Shown one piece after another: positions 32,507-40,158 of a stretch of 64,000 nucleotides of DNA (position 1 is the stretch's first letter; every line of letters begins with the position of its first letter). Origin of the DNA: Tannerella forsythia. GTDB lineage: Bacteria; Bacteroidota; Bacteroidia; Bacteroidales; Tannerellaceae. The position numbers and the translations under genes were made by a program. Location: NCBI RefSeq assembly GCF_001006485.1, contig NZ_JUET01000035.1, positions 1 through 64,000 of the forward strand. The letters run 5' to 3'. The notes below the pieces were generated by a model that made no database searches, was not told where the DNA came from, and saw nothing but the letters and a program-made list of their open reading frames with translations.

Positions 32507-35218
32507 TTATAAAGATTCATATTCGGTTCTGGCAATCAATTCGTCCTGAACCTGTTTTCCGATTTCCACCCAATATTGTGTGAATCCGGCAACGCGCACC
32601 ATCAAATCGCGGTAGTTTTCCGGATGAGCCTGAGCGTCTTTTAGTACCTTGGAGTCAACAATGTTATATTGTACGTGAAATCCTCCTTCTCGCATATAAC
32701 TGCTTGACATGTCAATCAGTTTTTTCGCACCTTCCTGTCCTTGAATGGCCGAAGGATGAATTTTGATATTCAACTGCGAATTTTGTGACATGGAATGGTC
32801 CCAAATGGTAGCAGAGTTCATCAATGCGAACGGTCCGTTCTTATCCGTTCCCGGATAAGCCGACATGGAAGCATCGGCGAAAGTTGTCCCTTGCAAACGT
32901 CCGTCAGCGGAAGCCATGGTGGCTGAGCCCATCGCACCATGGGTAGATACGGAAATCTGACACGCGTACAACGGATGTCCGTACAGCGATTCGTGCTTCC
33001 GACAGTCGTTGCAGAACCAGTCTTCCCAGCCGAGCAGAATATTGTCGACGTAAGGAATATCATTTCCATACTTCGGCGCATTCAAGCAATCGAAGTGCAT
33101 CCGATCGTACTTCGTGGAGTCACTCGCTTTTTCCTGTTCCATAAGAGAGAATTTACCGATTTCCTGAGCCGTCTTAAACCCGAAATTATGGATAAAGGCA
33201 TCCCTCATTTCGTCCAGCGTATATTTTTTATCATCATATACGAGCTTCTTCAAAGCGGCCATGCTGTTAATAAAGGTGATATTGCCGGCACTCTCCACAT
33301 TGAATGTGGCATTATACCGGTATCCCAGCTCATTAATCAGATGTCCCTTATCCAGACAGTCCGGTTTAAGCAGGGAGTTGACGATACTCATGTTATTCTT
33401 CCGCCAGATGTCATGTTGGATATTGTTACACAGGCAAAGAATATCGACGGTCTTTTGCCAGTATGCTTTATATTGTTCAACAAGTTCTTCGTATGTCTCG
33501 AGTTTTTTATCGTGTGCCGGATAAACCCGATTCCCCGTACGTTGATCGACTCCGTTGAATAATACAAGCTCCAGTACTTTAGGCTGAGAAATAAAGTGAA
33601 CTCCTACGGACGTAGGCTGGCCGCATCCTCCCGGAATCCAATACTCTTTGTTATTCAAGTGAAGAGGCTTCCAGCAGCCCGGCGATGTTTCCAAACAGCC
33701 TCCGATCGCCCATGCGCGAGCTTCCTCGACGGTCATGCCTTCTGCTCCATACTGACTTAAAATAAACTTTTCTGCAATTTGGTTGTTCATAAATGCCGGA
33801 TATCCGCTTCCGATTTTAATCACATCTGCAGCTAAGGCAAGGAAATCTTTCGGCGTCGTCTCATCATAGAGTAGCGCCAGGGTGGACTGAGGCATCGCAT
33901 TCGTACCTCCCGCTTTCAGAATCAGATATTCAAGGCGGTTAACCGCCGTCTTTCCTTTGCGGTTGACTCCTCCGATGGAAAGGGTATTAAATGTATTTCC
34001 GGAAAGTACGCCTCCGACCACACCTACAGAGGCAAAACAGTCGATTGCCGTCTTGATTACGCGGTCTTGTTCGCATAATTCCAATACCTGATCTTCCGTG
34101 ATTCTGCCGGCTTCAATATCCTGTTCGAACCAGGGATAAAGTACCTGACCGATTCTGCCGGGAGAAAGTCCGGATATGGCATCTTCATTCAATACTGCGA
34201 AATGCAAGGTCTCGATCATCTGAAAAGCTTCAATAAATGTTCTTGGTTGATACTTTTCGATCCAGAATAATCTTTCGGCAATGTCTTCATATTCTTTCTT
34301 TTGTGCCGGATCTTTTTCGCGTTCAGCCAGCCATGTCGCATGCTTTCCATAGTTATGAATCCATGCTTGAATTCCTTCGATCGCTAAGATAATCGCCTGA
34401 TAGTTATACAAACGATTCATGCCTACCATGCCGTCTCCGTCAGCACGACCGGCTACTTCTTCGATCTTTTCGCGAGCTATCTCCTTAATTCCCTCGAAAC
34501 CATACTCCAGCGGATAGTAATAATTGATGACTTCACGCCCCTGAGGTAGCGTGAAACCGGAGTCGAACATACAAACCACCGAACGCATGATGGCTTCTTT
34601 CACGTCGTAATCGGGAACCATCTTTTCGTATTTGTTCCCCAGATCATCGACGGATTTTCCTTCCCACATCCTGGCAAGTTCCAGCAACATCGGAACTTCT
34701 TCCTGGCGCATCCCGAATTTTCCGGCAATCGAGATGACTTTACCGAAACTCTTCGTGACGTTCCCTCCGCCTTGACCAAATGTAGAGTGTTCATCCACAC
34801 TGGCCGATCCTCTCTTCAAGGCTTCCTGATAGAATTTAGATTCGTTCGCCATGTAAAATCCTTCGGATAACCACGGCATTGGAAAAGAAGCGCGCATAAA
34901 AGCGCCTTTACGCATGGTCAACAATTCTCCCGGGAAAATAACCGGTGTCAGATGTGAGAAAGCGCATTTCAGTGCTTTTGCCCGTCGGATAACCGGTATT
35001 TCATTGTCGCCCTGAAAATACTCCCGGGTGTACCAGTAAGGAAATTCATTGTTCGTTGATGACAACGAGTCCATGTAAATTCCTTTTAATTTCGCTATTC
35101 TGGGATGAGGCTCCCACTTAATTTCTCTGTCAACCAGATGGTCCGGAGCTTTTCCACCTGACTGAAACTCTAACTCCTGGCCTGATTCGACCAGCATTTC
35201 TTTGAAACTCTTAGCCAT
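32507..35218 (-). CDS. hpdB: 4-hydroxyphenylacetate decarboxylase glycyl radical subunit
   Basis: A 903-residue glycyl radical enzyme that would decarboxylate 4-hydroxyphenylacetate to p-cresol. The thiyl cysteine and its glutamate are Cys508 and Glu510 in GGCLETSPGCW; the glycyl radical is Gly878 in RVAGFTQYW. With a constant offset of five from the Clostridium numbering I recall (Cys503, Glu505, Gly873), His541 (VGVHFI) and Glu642 (FNVESAGN) coincide with the residues that hold the substrate's phenol group, which favours HPAD over indoleacetate or phenylacetate decarboxylases. The presence of hpdC supports this. Confidence 0.92.
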   Translation of the reverse strand: MAKSFKEMLVESGQELEFQSGGKAPDHLVDREIKWEPHPRIAKLKGIYMDSLSSTNNEFPYWYTREYFQGDNEIPVIRRAKALKCAFSHLTPVIFPGELLTMRKGAFMRASFPMPWLSEGFYMANESKFYQEALKRGSASVDEHSTFGQGGGNVTKSFGKVISIAGKFGMRQEEVPMLLELARMWEGKSVDDLGNKYEKMVPDYDVKEAIMRSVVCMFDSGFTLPQGREVINYYYPLEYGFEGIKEIAREKIEEVAGRADGDGMVGMNRLYNYQAIILAIEGIQAWIHNYGKHATWLAEREKDPAQKKEYEDIAERLFWIEKYQPRTFIEAFQMIETLHFAVLNEDAISGLSPGRIGQVLYPWFEQDIEAGRITEDQVLELCEQDRVIKTAIDCFASVGVVGGVLSGNTFNTLSIGGVNRKGKTAVNRLEYLILKAGGTNAMPQSTLALLYDETTPKDFLALAADVIKIGSGYPAFMNNQIAEKFILSQYGAEGMTVEEARAWAIGGCLETSPGCWKPLHLNNKEYWIPGGCGQPTSVGVHFISQPKVLELVLFNGVDQRTGNRVYPAHDKKLETYEELVEQYKAYWQKTVDILCLCNNIQHDIWRKNNMSIVNSLLKPDCLDKGHLINELGYRYNATFNVESAGNITFINSMAALKKLVYDDKKYTLDEMRDAFIHNFGFKTAQEIGKFSLMEQEKASDSTKYDRMHFDCLNAPKYGNDIPYVDNILLGWEDWFCNDCRKHESLYGHPLYACQISVSTHGAMGSATMASADGRLQGTTFADASMSAYPGTDKNGPFALMNSATIWDHSMSQNSQLNIKIHPSAIQGQEGAKKLIDMSSSYMREGGFHVQYNIVDSKVLKDAQAHPENYRDLMVRVAGFTQYWVEIGKQVQDELIARTEYESL

Positions 35219-35531
35219 AATAATTAGATTTTAATGAATAAATTAGTACACAACAATGTTGTAACGTCAATTTTAGATAAAGAAATAAGTCAAATATACT
35301 TCATTCAAAAATGATTATTAGAAATACACCGCAAAAAGCAGTATGGCCACCCATGAATATTCAATTCTTAAAAACCTGTTAAGAAAAAAGTCAAATTGTA
35401 TGACTATTTCAAAGAATTGGTATTCCGATCGCAAAATAATCGAAAATAAATCGCAAAAGCAAATATTGAGCGTGTAATTATGATATATTATAGATGGTAT
35501 ACATAATTTATAAAATAACAGGGTGGTCGTT
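35219..35531. other. AT-rich leader region upstream of hpdB
   Basis: No gene is seen. It separates pabC from hpdB, both on the minus strand, and should contain the end of the pab transcript and the hpd promoter. The text is rich in AAAATAATCG-like runs; no strong terminator hairpin is seen. Confidence 0.5.
35291..35298 (-). promoter_or_regulatory. Putative -7 box of the hpd operon
   Basis: Minus strand TATATTTG matches TAnnTTTG. A TTTC, one base off the -33 TTTG, stands 22 bases upstream. The hpdB ATG is 73 bases downstream. Confidence 0.45.
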
Positions 35532-36164
35532 TTATGTGTTTGCGTAATAGTCCCCGCTTTCTTCTTTATCTGTCAGATGAACGGCATGGGTAGGGATACG
35601 CAAACCATCCTTCAGGTCGAGCATGGCGTTAATCAAGATCAGTTCGTCGTACTCTTTGAGGGATGTGATATGAACCGGAACTTCTTTGATGTAGCCGGTC
35701 TTTAACAGAAGTAGCCGTTGGGTGCCGTTCAAAAGATATGTTTTCGGGGTGATGTATTCATTTTCTCTTCTGAGTACGATATTGGAAAAGGAACTGTCGG
35801 TGAGGAAACCGTCTTTTAAAAAGATGACCTCATCGAAGCCTTTGTGCTTCCACTCCTCATATTCCAGAGTTTTTCTGTCGGCGTATTTGAAAGCGTAATC
35901 GAGCTTGTCGGCATGGACGGCAATCAGGGAGGATATCTTTCTGGGGGTATAAACCTCGAAAGTAATATCGCGGATAAGACGGTCGTAAAGCAGTCTGCAC
36001 TTTACCAGACCTGATTTCAGTGAAGTCGGTATGATGCGTGTAAGGTTAGGGAAATCGGGTAGAGGGAATCCGAAGTGTGCGGCTGTTTCTTGCATTCGTG
36101 TCAGATGGCCGTCCCGGTTGATCACACGACCGTCTCGGATAGCGATTGTTTCAATAAATTCCAT
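35532..36164 (-). CDS. pabC: Aminodeoxychorismate lyase-like (class IV aminotransferase)
   Basis: A 210-residue PLP enzyme, short for the class IV aminotransferase family but with its key parts: the likely PLP lysine in FKYADRKTLEY, LTDSSFSNIVL and LLNGTQRLLLL. It would release pyruvate from aminodeoxychorismate to give 4-aminobenzoate for folate. It lies 27 bases after pabB, which supports this role over a branched-chain aminotransferase. Confidence 0.85.
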   Translation of the reverse strand: MEFIETIAIRDGRVINRDGHLTRMQETAAHFGFPLPDFPNLTRIIPTSLKSGLVKCRLLYDRLIRDITFEVYTPRKISSLIAVHADKLDYAFKYADRKTLEYEEWKHKGFDEVIFLKDGFLTDSSFSNIVLRRENEYITPKTYLLNGTQRLLLLKTGYIKEVPVHITSLKEYDELILINAMLDLKDGLRIPTHAVHLTDKEESGDYYANT

Positions 36165-36191
36165 CGTATTCGTTTTGTGGGGTTGCGTTGT

Positions 36192-37163
36192 TTAAAACGG
36201 TAGATATACTTTTTTCACCACTTCGTCGTACTCGTCTTTCAAGCTGCTGTTGACTGTTATTCCTCCTCCACTGCGGTACACATACGGCGAACTCTCCAGG
36301 TCGATAAAACGGATAAGCACGGCAGAGTCAAAACTTTTGCCATCGAAATAGCCGGATACGCCGGTGTAAAACCCACGAGGAGCTGCCTCGGCTTTCCGAA
36401 TCAGCTTGAGAGTTGCTTCTTTGGGTGCACCGGAGATGGAGCCGGCAGGCAAGAGCGTTCGAATGATCTCTCCCAAACGATTTTTCCAATCGCTCGGCAG
36501 GTCTCCTTTTATCTCGGAGCTGACTTCGAGGATAGGACCATTCGACGTTTCTATACGGTCGATATAGCGGAATCGTTCTACCCGCACCAGAGAGGCTACC
36601 ATCGAGAGATCGTTCCGTATCAGGTCAACAATGGTATAATGTTCGGAAAGTTCTTTGTAATCACTTAATATTTTTGTCTCCGCGTCGGGGATATGTGCGT
36701 CGATCGTACCTTTCATCGGGTTGGATGAGATGACGCTTTTTTCTATTTTCACAAACCGCTCGGGAGAAAAGCAGACAAAAGTGCCGGGAACATATACCTT
36801 ATATAATGTATCGGAGCGATGAAAAATTTCCTCGGGAGATAGATCGGTCTCGATGGGCGTTTGGACTGTCAGATTAGTCAGAAAGGAATCGCCCCGAAGT
36901 AAACCTTCACGTATGATGGAGAAGCGGTGAGCGTATTCAGCTTGCGTTTCGGGATATTTATTAAACCGATAGCTGGAGGAGGTTGTTGCTCTCGGTCGGC
37001 AGTTGGAGAAGCCGTGAAAATCGAAGAGTACTTCCTGCTGTTCGAATGGGTTGGGGATAAAGAACCCCCGGCACAGCTCAAAGTCCAGCCCGAAAACAAA
37101 TGGGCTTCCTTCAGCCCCTGCCTGATTCATCATCCGAATGACTTCTTCCGCTTCTTTTTTCAT
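36192..37163 (-). CDS. pabB: Aminodeoxychorismate synthase component I
   Basis: A 323-residue chorismate-binding enzyme of the short form that lacks the N-terminal domain of E. coli PabB. Conserved motifs are SSNPMKGTIDA (the KGT lysine region), EHYTIVDLIRNDLS, AGSISGAPKEATL, GFYTGVSGYFDG and the final YRSGGGITVNSSLKDEYDE. It would aminate chorismate using ammonia from the divergent PabA-type amidotransferase. pabC follows at once. Confidence 0.9.
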   Translation of the reverse strand: MKKEAEEVIRMMNQAGAEGSPFVFGLDFELCRGFFIPNPFEQQEVLFDFHGFSNCRPRATTSSSYRFNKYPETQAEYAHRFSIIREGLLRGDSFLTNLTVQTPIETDLSPEEIFHRSDTLYKVYVPGTFVCFSPERFVKIEKSVISSNPMKGTIDAHIPDAETKILSDYKELSEHYTIVDLIRNDLSMVASLVRVERFRYIDRIETSNGPILEVSSEIKGDLPSDWKNRLGEIIRTLLPAGSISGAPKEATLKLIRKAEAAPRGFYTGVSGYFDGKSFDSAVLIRFIDLESSPYVYRSGGGITVNSSLKDEYDEVVKKVYLPF

Positions 37164-37167
37164 GTTG

Positions 37168-37175
37168 CAAAAATA
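37168..37175 (-). promoter_or_regulatory. -7 box abutting the pabB start
   Basis: Minus strand TATTTTTG matches TAnnTTTG, and only CAAC separates it from the pabB ATG (37163). A transcript from here would be leaderless or nearly so. Confidence 0.45.
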
Positions 37176-37209
37176 TCGAAAAAACTTGGACTTGTAGACG
37201 TTTTAGTTT

Positions 37210-37217
37210 TACTTTTG
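37210..37217 (+). promoter_or_regulatory. -7 box abutting the pabA start
   Basis: TACTTTTG matches TAnnTTTG; CTTG, a variant of the -33 TTTG, lies 21 bases upstream (37185-37188). The GTG start follows after 4 bases, again pointing to a leaderless transcript. Confidence 0.5.
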
Positions 37218-37221
37218 CACA

Positions 37222-37812
37222 GTGGAAGCGATAGAACCGAAACATCTGTTGATTGTCGACAATCACGATTCGTTTGTGTATAATCTTGTGCAAATGGTCG
37301 AAGAAAACGGGCATTGCATGTACGATATTGTCCGGAACGATTGCATTATTCCGGAGTATATCACCGGCTATAAGGGTATCCTGCTTTCGCCAGGTCCGGG
37401 ACTTCCCGGAGAGGCCGGTAAACTCTGTCGGCTGATTGAGGAAACATACAGGCATACGCCGATACTCGGTATTTGTCTCGGACATCAGGCCATTGCCGAA
37501 GTGTTCGGTGCGCGGCTGACAAGGCTTACTCAACCGCTTCACGGGCATAGGTCACCTCTCTTTATTACCGACCCAGAGGAGGTGCTGTTCCGAGATGTCG
37601 AGGATGGAAGTCCGATCGGACACTACCATTCCTGGATCATTGATCGGGAGAGTTGTCCCGAAGAATTGCTGACGACAGCCGTAGATGACAAGGGTTTGAT
37701 CATGGCTATCCGTCACCGCTGTTATCCTGTTCGAGGCCTTCAGTTTCATCCCGAATCGATCATGACCGTAGCAGGAATAAAAATGATCGAAAACTGGATA
37801 ACATCTTTATAA
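37222..37812 (+). CDS. pabA: Glutamine amidotransferase, aminodeoxychorismate synthase component II
   Basis: A 196-residue class I glutamine amidotransferase. The catalytic triad is visible: Cys85 in GICLGHQAIAEVFG, His176 and Glu178 in QFHPESI. The N-terminus HLLIVDNHDSFVYNLVQ is typical of PabA/TrpG. It would supply ammonia to the divergent PabB; no trp genes are near, so the folate role is preferred over anthranilate synthase. The start is given as GTG 37222; a TTG a few codons later is possible, and no ATG fits. Confidence 0.88.
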   Translation: MEAIEPKHLLIVDNHDSFVYNLVQMVEENGHCMYDIVRNDCIIPEYITGYKGILLSPGPGLPGEAGKLCRLIEETYRHTPILGICLGHQAIAEVFGARLTRLTQPLHGHRSPLFITDPEEVLFRDVEDGSPIGHYHSWIIDRESCPEELLTTAVDDKGLIMAIRHRCYPVRGLQFHPESIMTVAGIKMIENWITSL

Positions 37813-37824
37813 TACACTTATTCT

Positions 37825-38224
37825 ATGACAAATATATTGATTTCAGGATTAGGAGGCGTGGGTGGTTATTATGGTGCCAAATTAGCTTTGGCATATGCTG
37901 ATAGCAAAGATGTTTCCATTTTCGACAAACCTACACGGGTGGTTATCGAGACCGAGGCCGGGATGTTTCTTGTGCTTCTGAGAGAGGCTATTGCTGTAGC
38001 TCAAGCGAATGGTATTGATGTCTCGGAGGAGATATGTCGGCAGGTACTCGACCGTTTCTGGAAAAATGACTTGACGACGACGACCTCGATGCACCGCGAT
38101 TTTATGGCGGGGGGGGAAGACGGAACTCGAGAGTCTTTGCGGATACCTCGTTAGAGAGGGTGCCCGACTGGGCATTCCGGTGCCGACATATCGCATGGTT
38201 TATCAGGTGCTTCTTTTGAAATAA
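37825..38224 (+). pseudogene. panE: Decayed 2-dehydropantoate 2-reductase
   Basis: The first 35 codons are a good PanE N-terminus (NILISGLGGVGGYYGAKLALAY, the NADP-binding turn). The text then jumps to a C-terminal PanE part (LLREAIAVAQANGIDVSEEIC, MHRDFMAGG), so roughly half or more of a normal gene of about 300 codons is missing. A run of eight G at 38108-38115 then shifts the frame; with seven G the reading would continue KTELESLCGYLVREGARLG to a stop at 38224. Two independent lesions make it non-functional. It follows pabA by 12 bases. Confidence 0.85.
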
Positions 38225-38279
38225 CTGTATGGTTAACAGGTGATAATTTTTTTTTAAGTTCAGATACTTTCCGGTTTTG

Positions 38280-39584
38280 TCAGAGGACTAACAACAGGCC
38301 GAGTCCGACGGATACTCCGGTGGCAATCAGTCCAGGCATCATAAACGAATGGTTCAGGATGTATTTGCCGATATGCGTCGTGCCGGTGCGATCGAAATTG
38401 ATGGCTGCCACCACTGTCGGATAATTGGGGATAAGGAAGTAACCGTTGACGGCCGGAAACAATGCGATCAGCATCCACGGCGATAAGCCCAGTGCGATAC
38501 CGAGCGGGAGCATGGTGCGAACGGTGGCCGCCTGACTGAATAGCAGAACGGACATCATAAACAATGCCAGCCCGAACAGCCACGGCATTGTCGTCACATA
38601 TTGTTCGATGCCGCCTTTCAGTGCAGCCATATTGCCCGAAATAAACGTGTCGCCCATCCATGCGATACCAAATATGGCAATAACGGCTTGCATACCGGCC
38701 GAAAAGACAGACCCTTGCACGGCCCGGATACCGTTGGTGCGGGTGCCGATAAGCATCAGGGCGGCTGCCGAAAGCATCAGAATCTCAATGATATGGGACA
38801 TCTGCATCGGGACTGTTCCTTCGTTGGTATGAAATACGGGACGCAGTGCTTCCGACGAACCGAAGATGACGATGCCGACGGTGGCGACCAGGAACAGAAC
38901 GACTGAAAGTAAGGCTCCACGAGGATTCTCCACCTCGCGTGTATGACGATGCTTGCTTTCGAAAGCGCCTTCGGCAAGTCGCCGTCGGTATTCCGGATCG
39001 TCCGCAAGTTCTTTCCCGATCTTCATCGAATAGAGTGCGCCGAGCAGTACCCCTGCCATGGTGCAAGGTATGGCGATTTTCATGATGTCGATCAAGGTGA
39101 TATCATATCCTGCCAGCATACTCAGCAGAACAACTGTTGCCGCTGAGATGGGGCTGGCTGTGATGGCTTGCTGTGAGGCGATAACGGCAATGCTAAGCGG
39201 ACGCTCCGGACGAACTTTAGTCTCTGTGGCCACTTCGGCAATCACCGGCAGTATGGAATAGGCGACGTGGCCTGTTCCTGCAAGAAGTGTGAACAGGTAG
39301 GTCACAAGAGGACTTAGCAGCGTGATATGTTGCGGATGACGTCGCAGCAGACGTTCCGCCCATTTCACCATCATATCTAACCCGCCCGCCGCCTGCATGC
39401 AGCTTGCAGCCGCAATGACTGCAGCAATCATCAGCATCACGTCGATAGGGGGGGAGGTAGGACGAAGCCCGAATCCAAACGTGAGTACTGCCAATCCGAG
39501 ACCGCCGGCAACTCCGAGGCCGATCCCTCCTTTGCGCGCTCCTATGACAATTGCCGCCAATACAATAAGTAACTGGAAAATCAT
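38280..39584 (-). CDS. dcuB: Anaerobic C4-dicarboxylate transporter, DcuA/DcuB family
   Basis: A 434-residue inner-membrane carrier with about ten to twelve hydrophobic segments, exchanging fumarate, malate, aspartate or succinate during anaerobic growth. Family signatures include ARKGGIGLGVAGGLGLAVL near the start, LAGTGHVAYSILPVIAEVA, ASQQAITASPISAATVVLLSM and a C-terminal FDRTGTTHIGKYILNHSFMMPGL. In a fumarate-respiring Bacteroidales cell it would import fumarate or aspartate against succinate. DcuA and DcuB cannot be told apart safely from sequence alone. Confidence 0.92.
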   Translation of the reverse strand: MIFQLLIVLAAIVIGARKGGIGLGVAGGLGLAVLTFGFGLRPTSPPIDVMLMIAAVIAAASCMQAAGGLDMMVKWAERLLRRHPQHITLLSPLVTYLFTLLAGTGHVAYSILPVIAEVATETKVRPERPLSIAVIASQQAITASPISAATVVLLSMLAGYDITLIDIMKIAIPCTMAGVLLGALYSMKIGKELADDPEYRRRLAEGAFESKHRHTREVENPRGALLSVVLFLVATVGIVIFGSSEALRPVFHTNEGTVPMQMSHIIEILMLSAAALMLIGTRTNGIRAVQGSVFSAGMQAVIAIFGIAWMGDTFISGNMAALKGGIEQYVTTMPWLFGLALFMMSVLLFSQAATVRTMLPLGIALGLSPWMLIALFPAVNGYFLIPNYPTVVAAINFDRTGTTHIGKYILNHSFMMPGLIATGVSVGLGLLLVL

Positions 39585-39609
39585 AGTTTGCTTTTTCTAT
39601 TCGAAAGTG

Positions 39610-39617
39610 CAAATGTA
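39610..39617 (-). promoter_or_regulatory. Putative -7 box of dcuB
   Basis: Minus strand TACATTTG matches TAnnTTTG, 26 bases upstream of the ATG. The -33 element is unclear. Confidence 0.45.
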
Positions 39618-39837
39618 CATGATATTTTGTTTGTGCGTACGTCTGTTGAATGGGTATTTTCTATGCCTCCGGTCCGAGATGGCTATTCTTCCTTTAGGGG
39701 TGGTAAGAAACGGTCTGTTCGACTCAATCGGTGTCCTAACAAGAGAGAGCGTTTTCTTGGAAATGTGTATAATATTCACGAAATCTTGATATTCGTAGAA
39801 TTTTTAACTTTATGATCTAACATTTCTTGATAAAAAG

Positions 39838-39868
39838 TTTGTGGAAATTAAAATTTGTCTTATCTTTG
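39838..39868 (+). promoter_or_regulatory. Consensus Bacteroidetes promoter of tRNA-Phe
   Basis: TTTG (39838-39841), 19-base spacer, TATCTTTG (39861-39868). This is a full match to the -33/-7 consensus, 17 bases before the mature tRNA. It is the best promoter in the window and supports the Bacteroidetes assignment. Confidence 0.85.
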
Positions 39869-39885
39869 CACCCGTCAAAAGACAA

Positions 39886-39958
39886 GGTGCCATAGCTCAG
39901 TTGGTAGAGCAAAGGACTGAAAATCCTTGTGTCCCCGGTTCGATTCCTGGTGGCACCA
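39886..39958 (+). tRNA. tRNA-Phe (GAA)
   Basis: A 73-base cloverleaf: acceptor GGTGCCA with TGGCACC, discriminator A, D-loop AGCTCAGTTGGTAGAGC, anticodon stem GGACT/ATCC type around loop CTGAAAA (anticodon GAA), T-arm CCCGGTTCGATTCCTGG. CCA is not encoded. No second copy of its 3' end was found to the right, so there is no sign of an element integrated here. Confidence 0.97.
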
Positions 39959-39984
39959 CTTTGAAGAAAAGCAAAATGGTGTAG

Positions 39985-40017
39985 ACTCCTGATTTCTAAA
40001 CGAAGTCGGGAGTTTTT
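39985..40017 (+). terminator. Intrinsic terminator of tRNA-Phe
   Basis: ACTCCTGATTTC (39985-39996) pairs with GAAGTCGGGAGT (40002-40013) over 12 bp with two G-U pairs and a 5-base loop, followed by TTTTTG. Confidence 0.85.
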
Positions 40018-40104
40018 GTTTTCTTCGTTTACGCAAAATTAGGGGTAATCAAGAAAAAGCTTAGGTACTTTGGAGAGTAAATTAAAGACAATTCGTTCGA
40101 ACAA

Positions 40105-40143
40105 GAAAAAGCAGGCAGTAAAGAGTATTTTTCTTACTGCCTG
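40105..40143 (-). terminator. Intrinsic terminator of the ABC transporter operon
   Basis: CAGGCAGTAA (40112-40121) and TTACTGCCTG (40134-40143) form a perfect 10-bp stem with a 12-base loop; on the minus strand it is followed by CTTTTTCTTG. It lies 15 bases after the last ABC gene. Confidence 0.85.
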
Positions 40144-40158
40144 TTGTTTGTTACGAGC

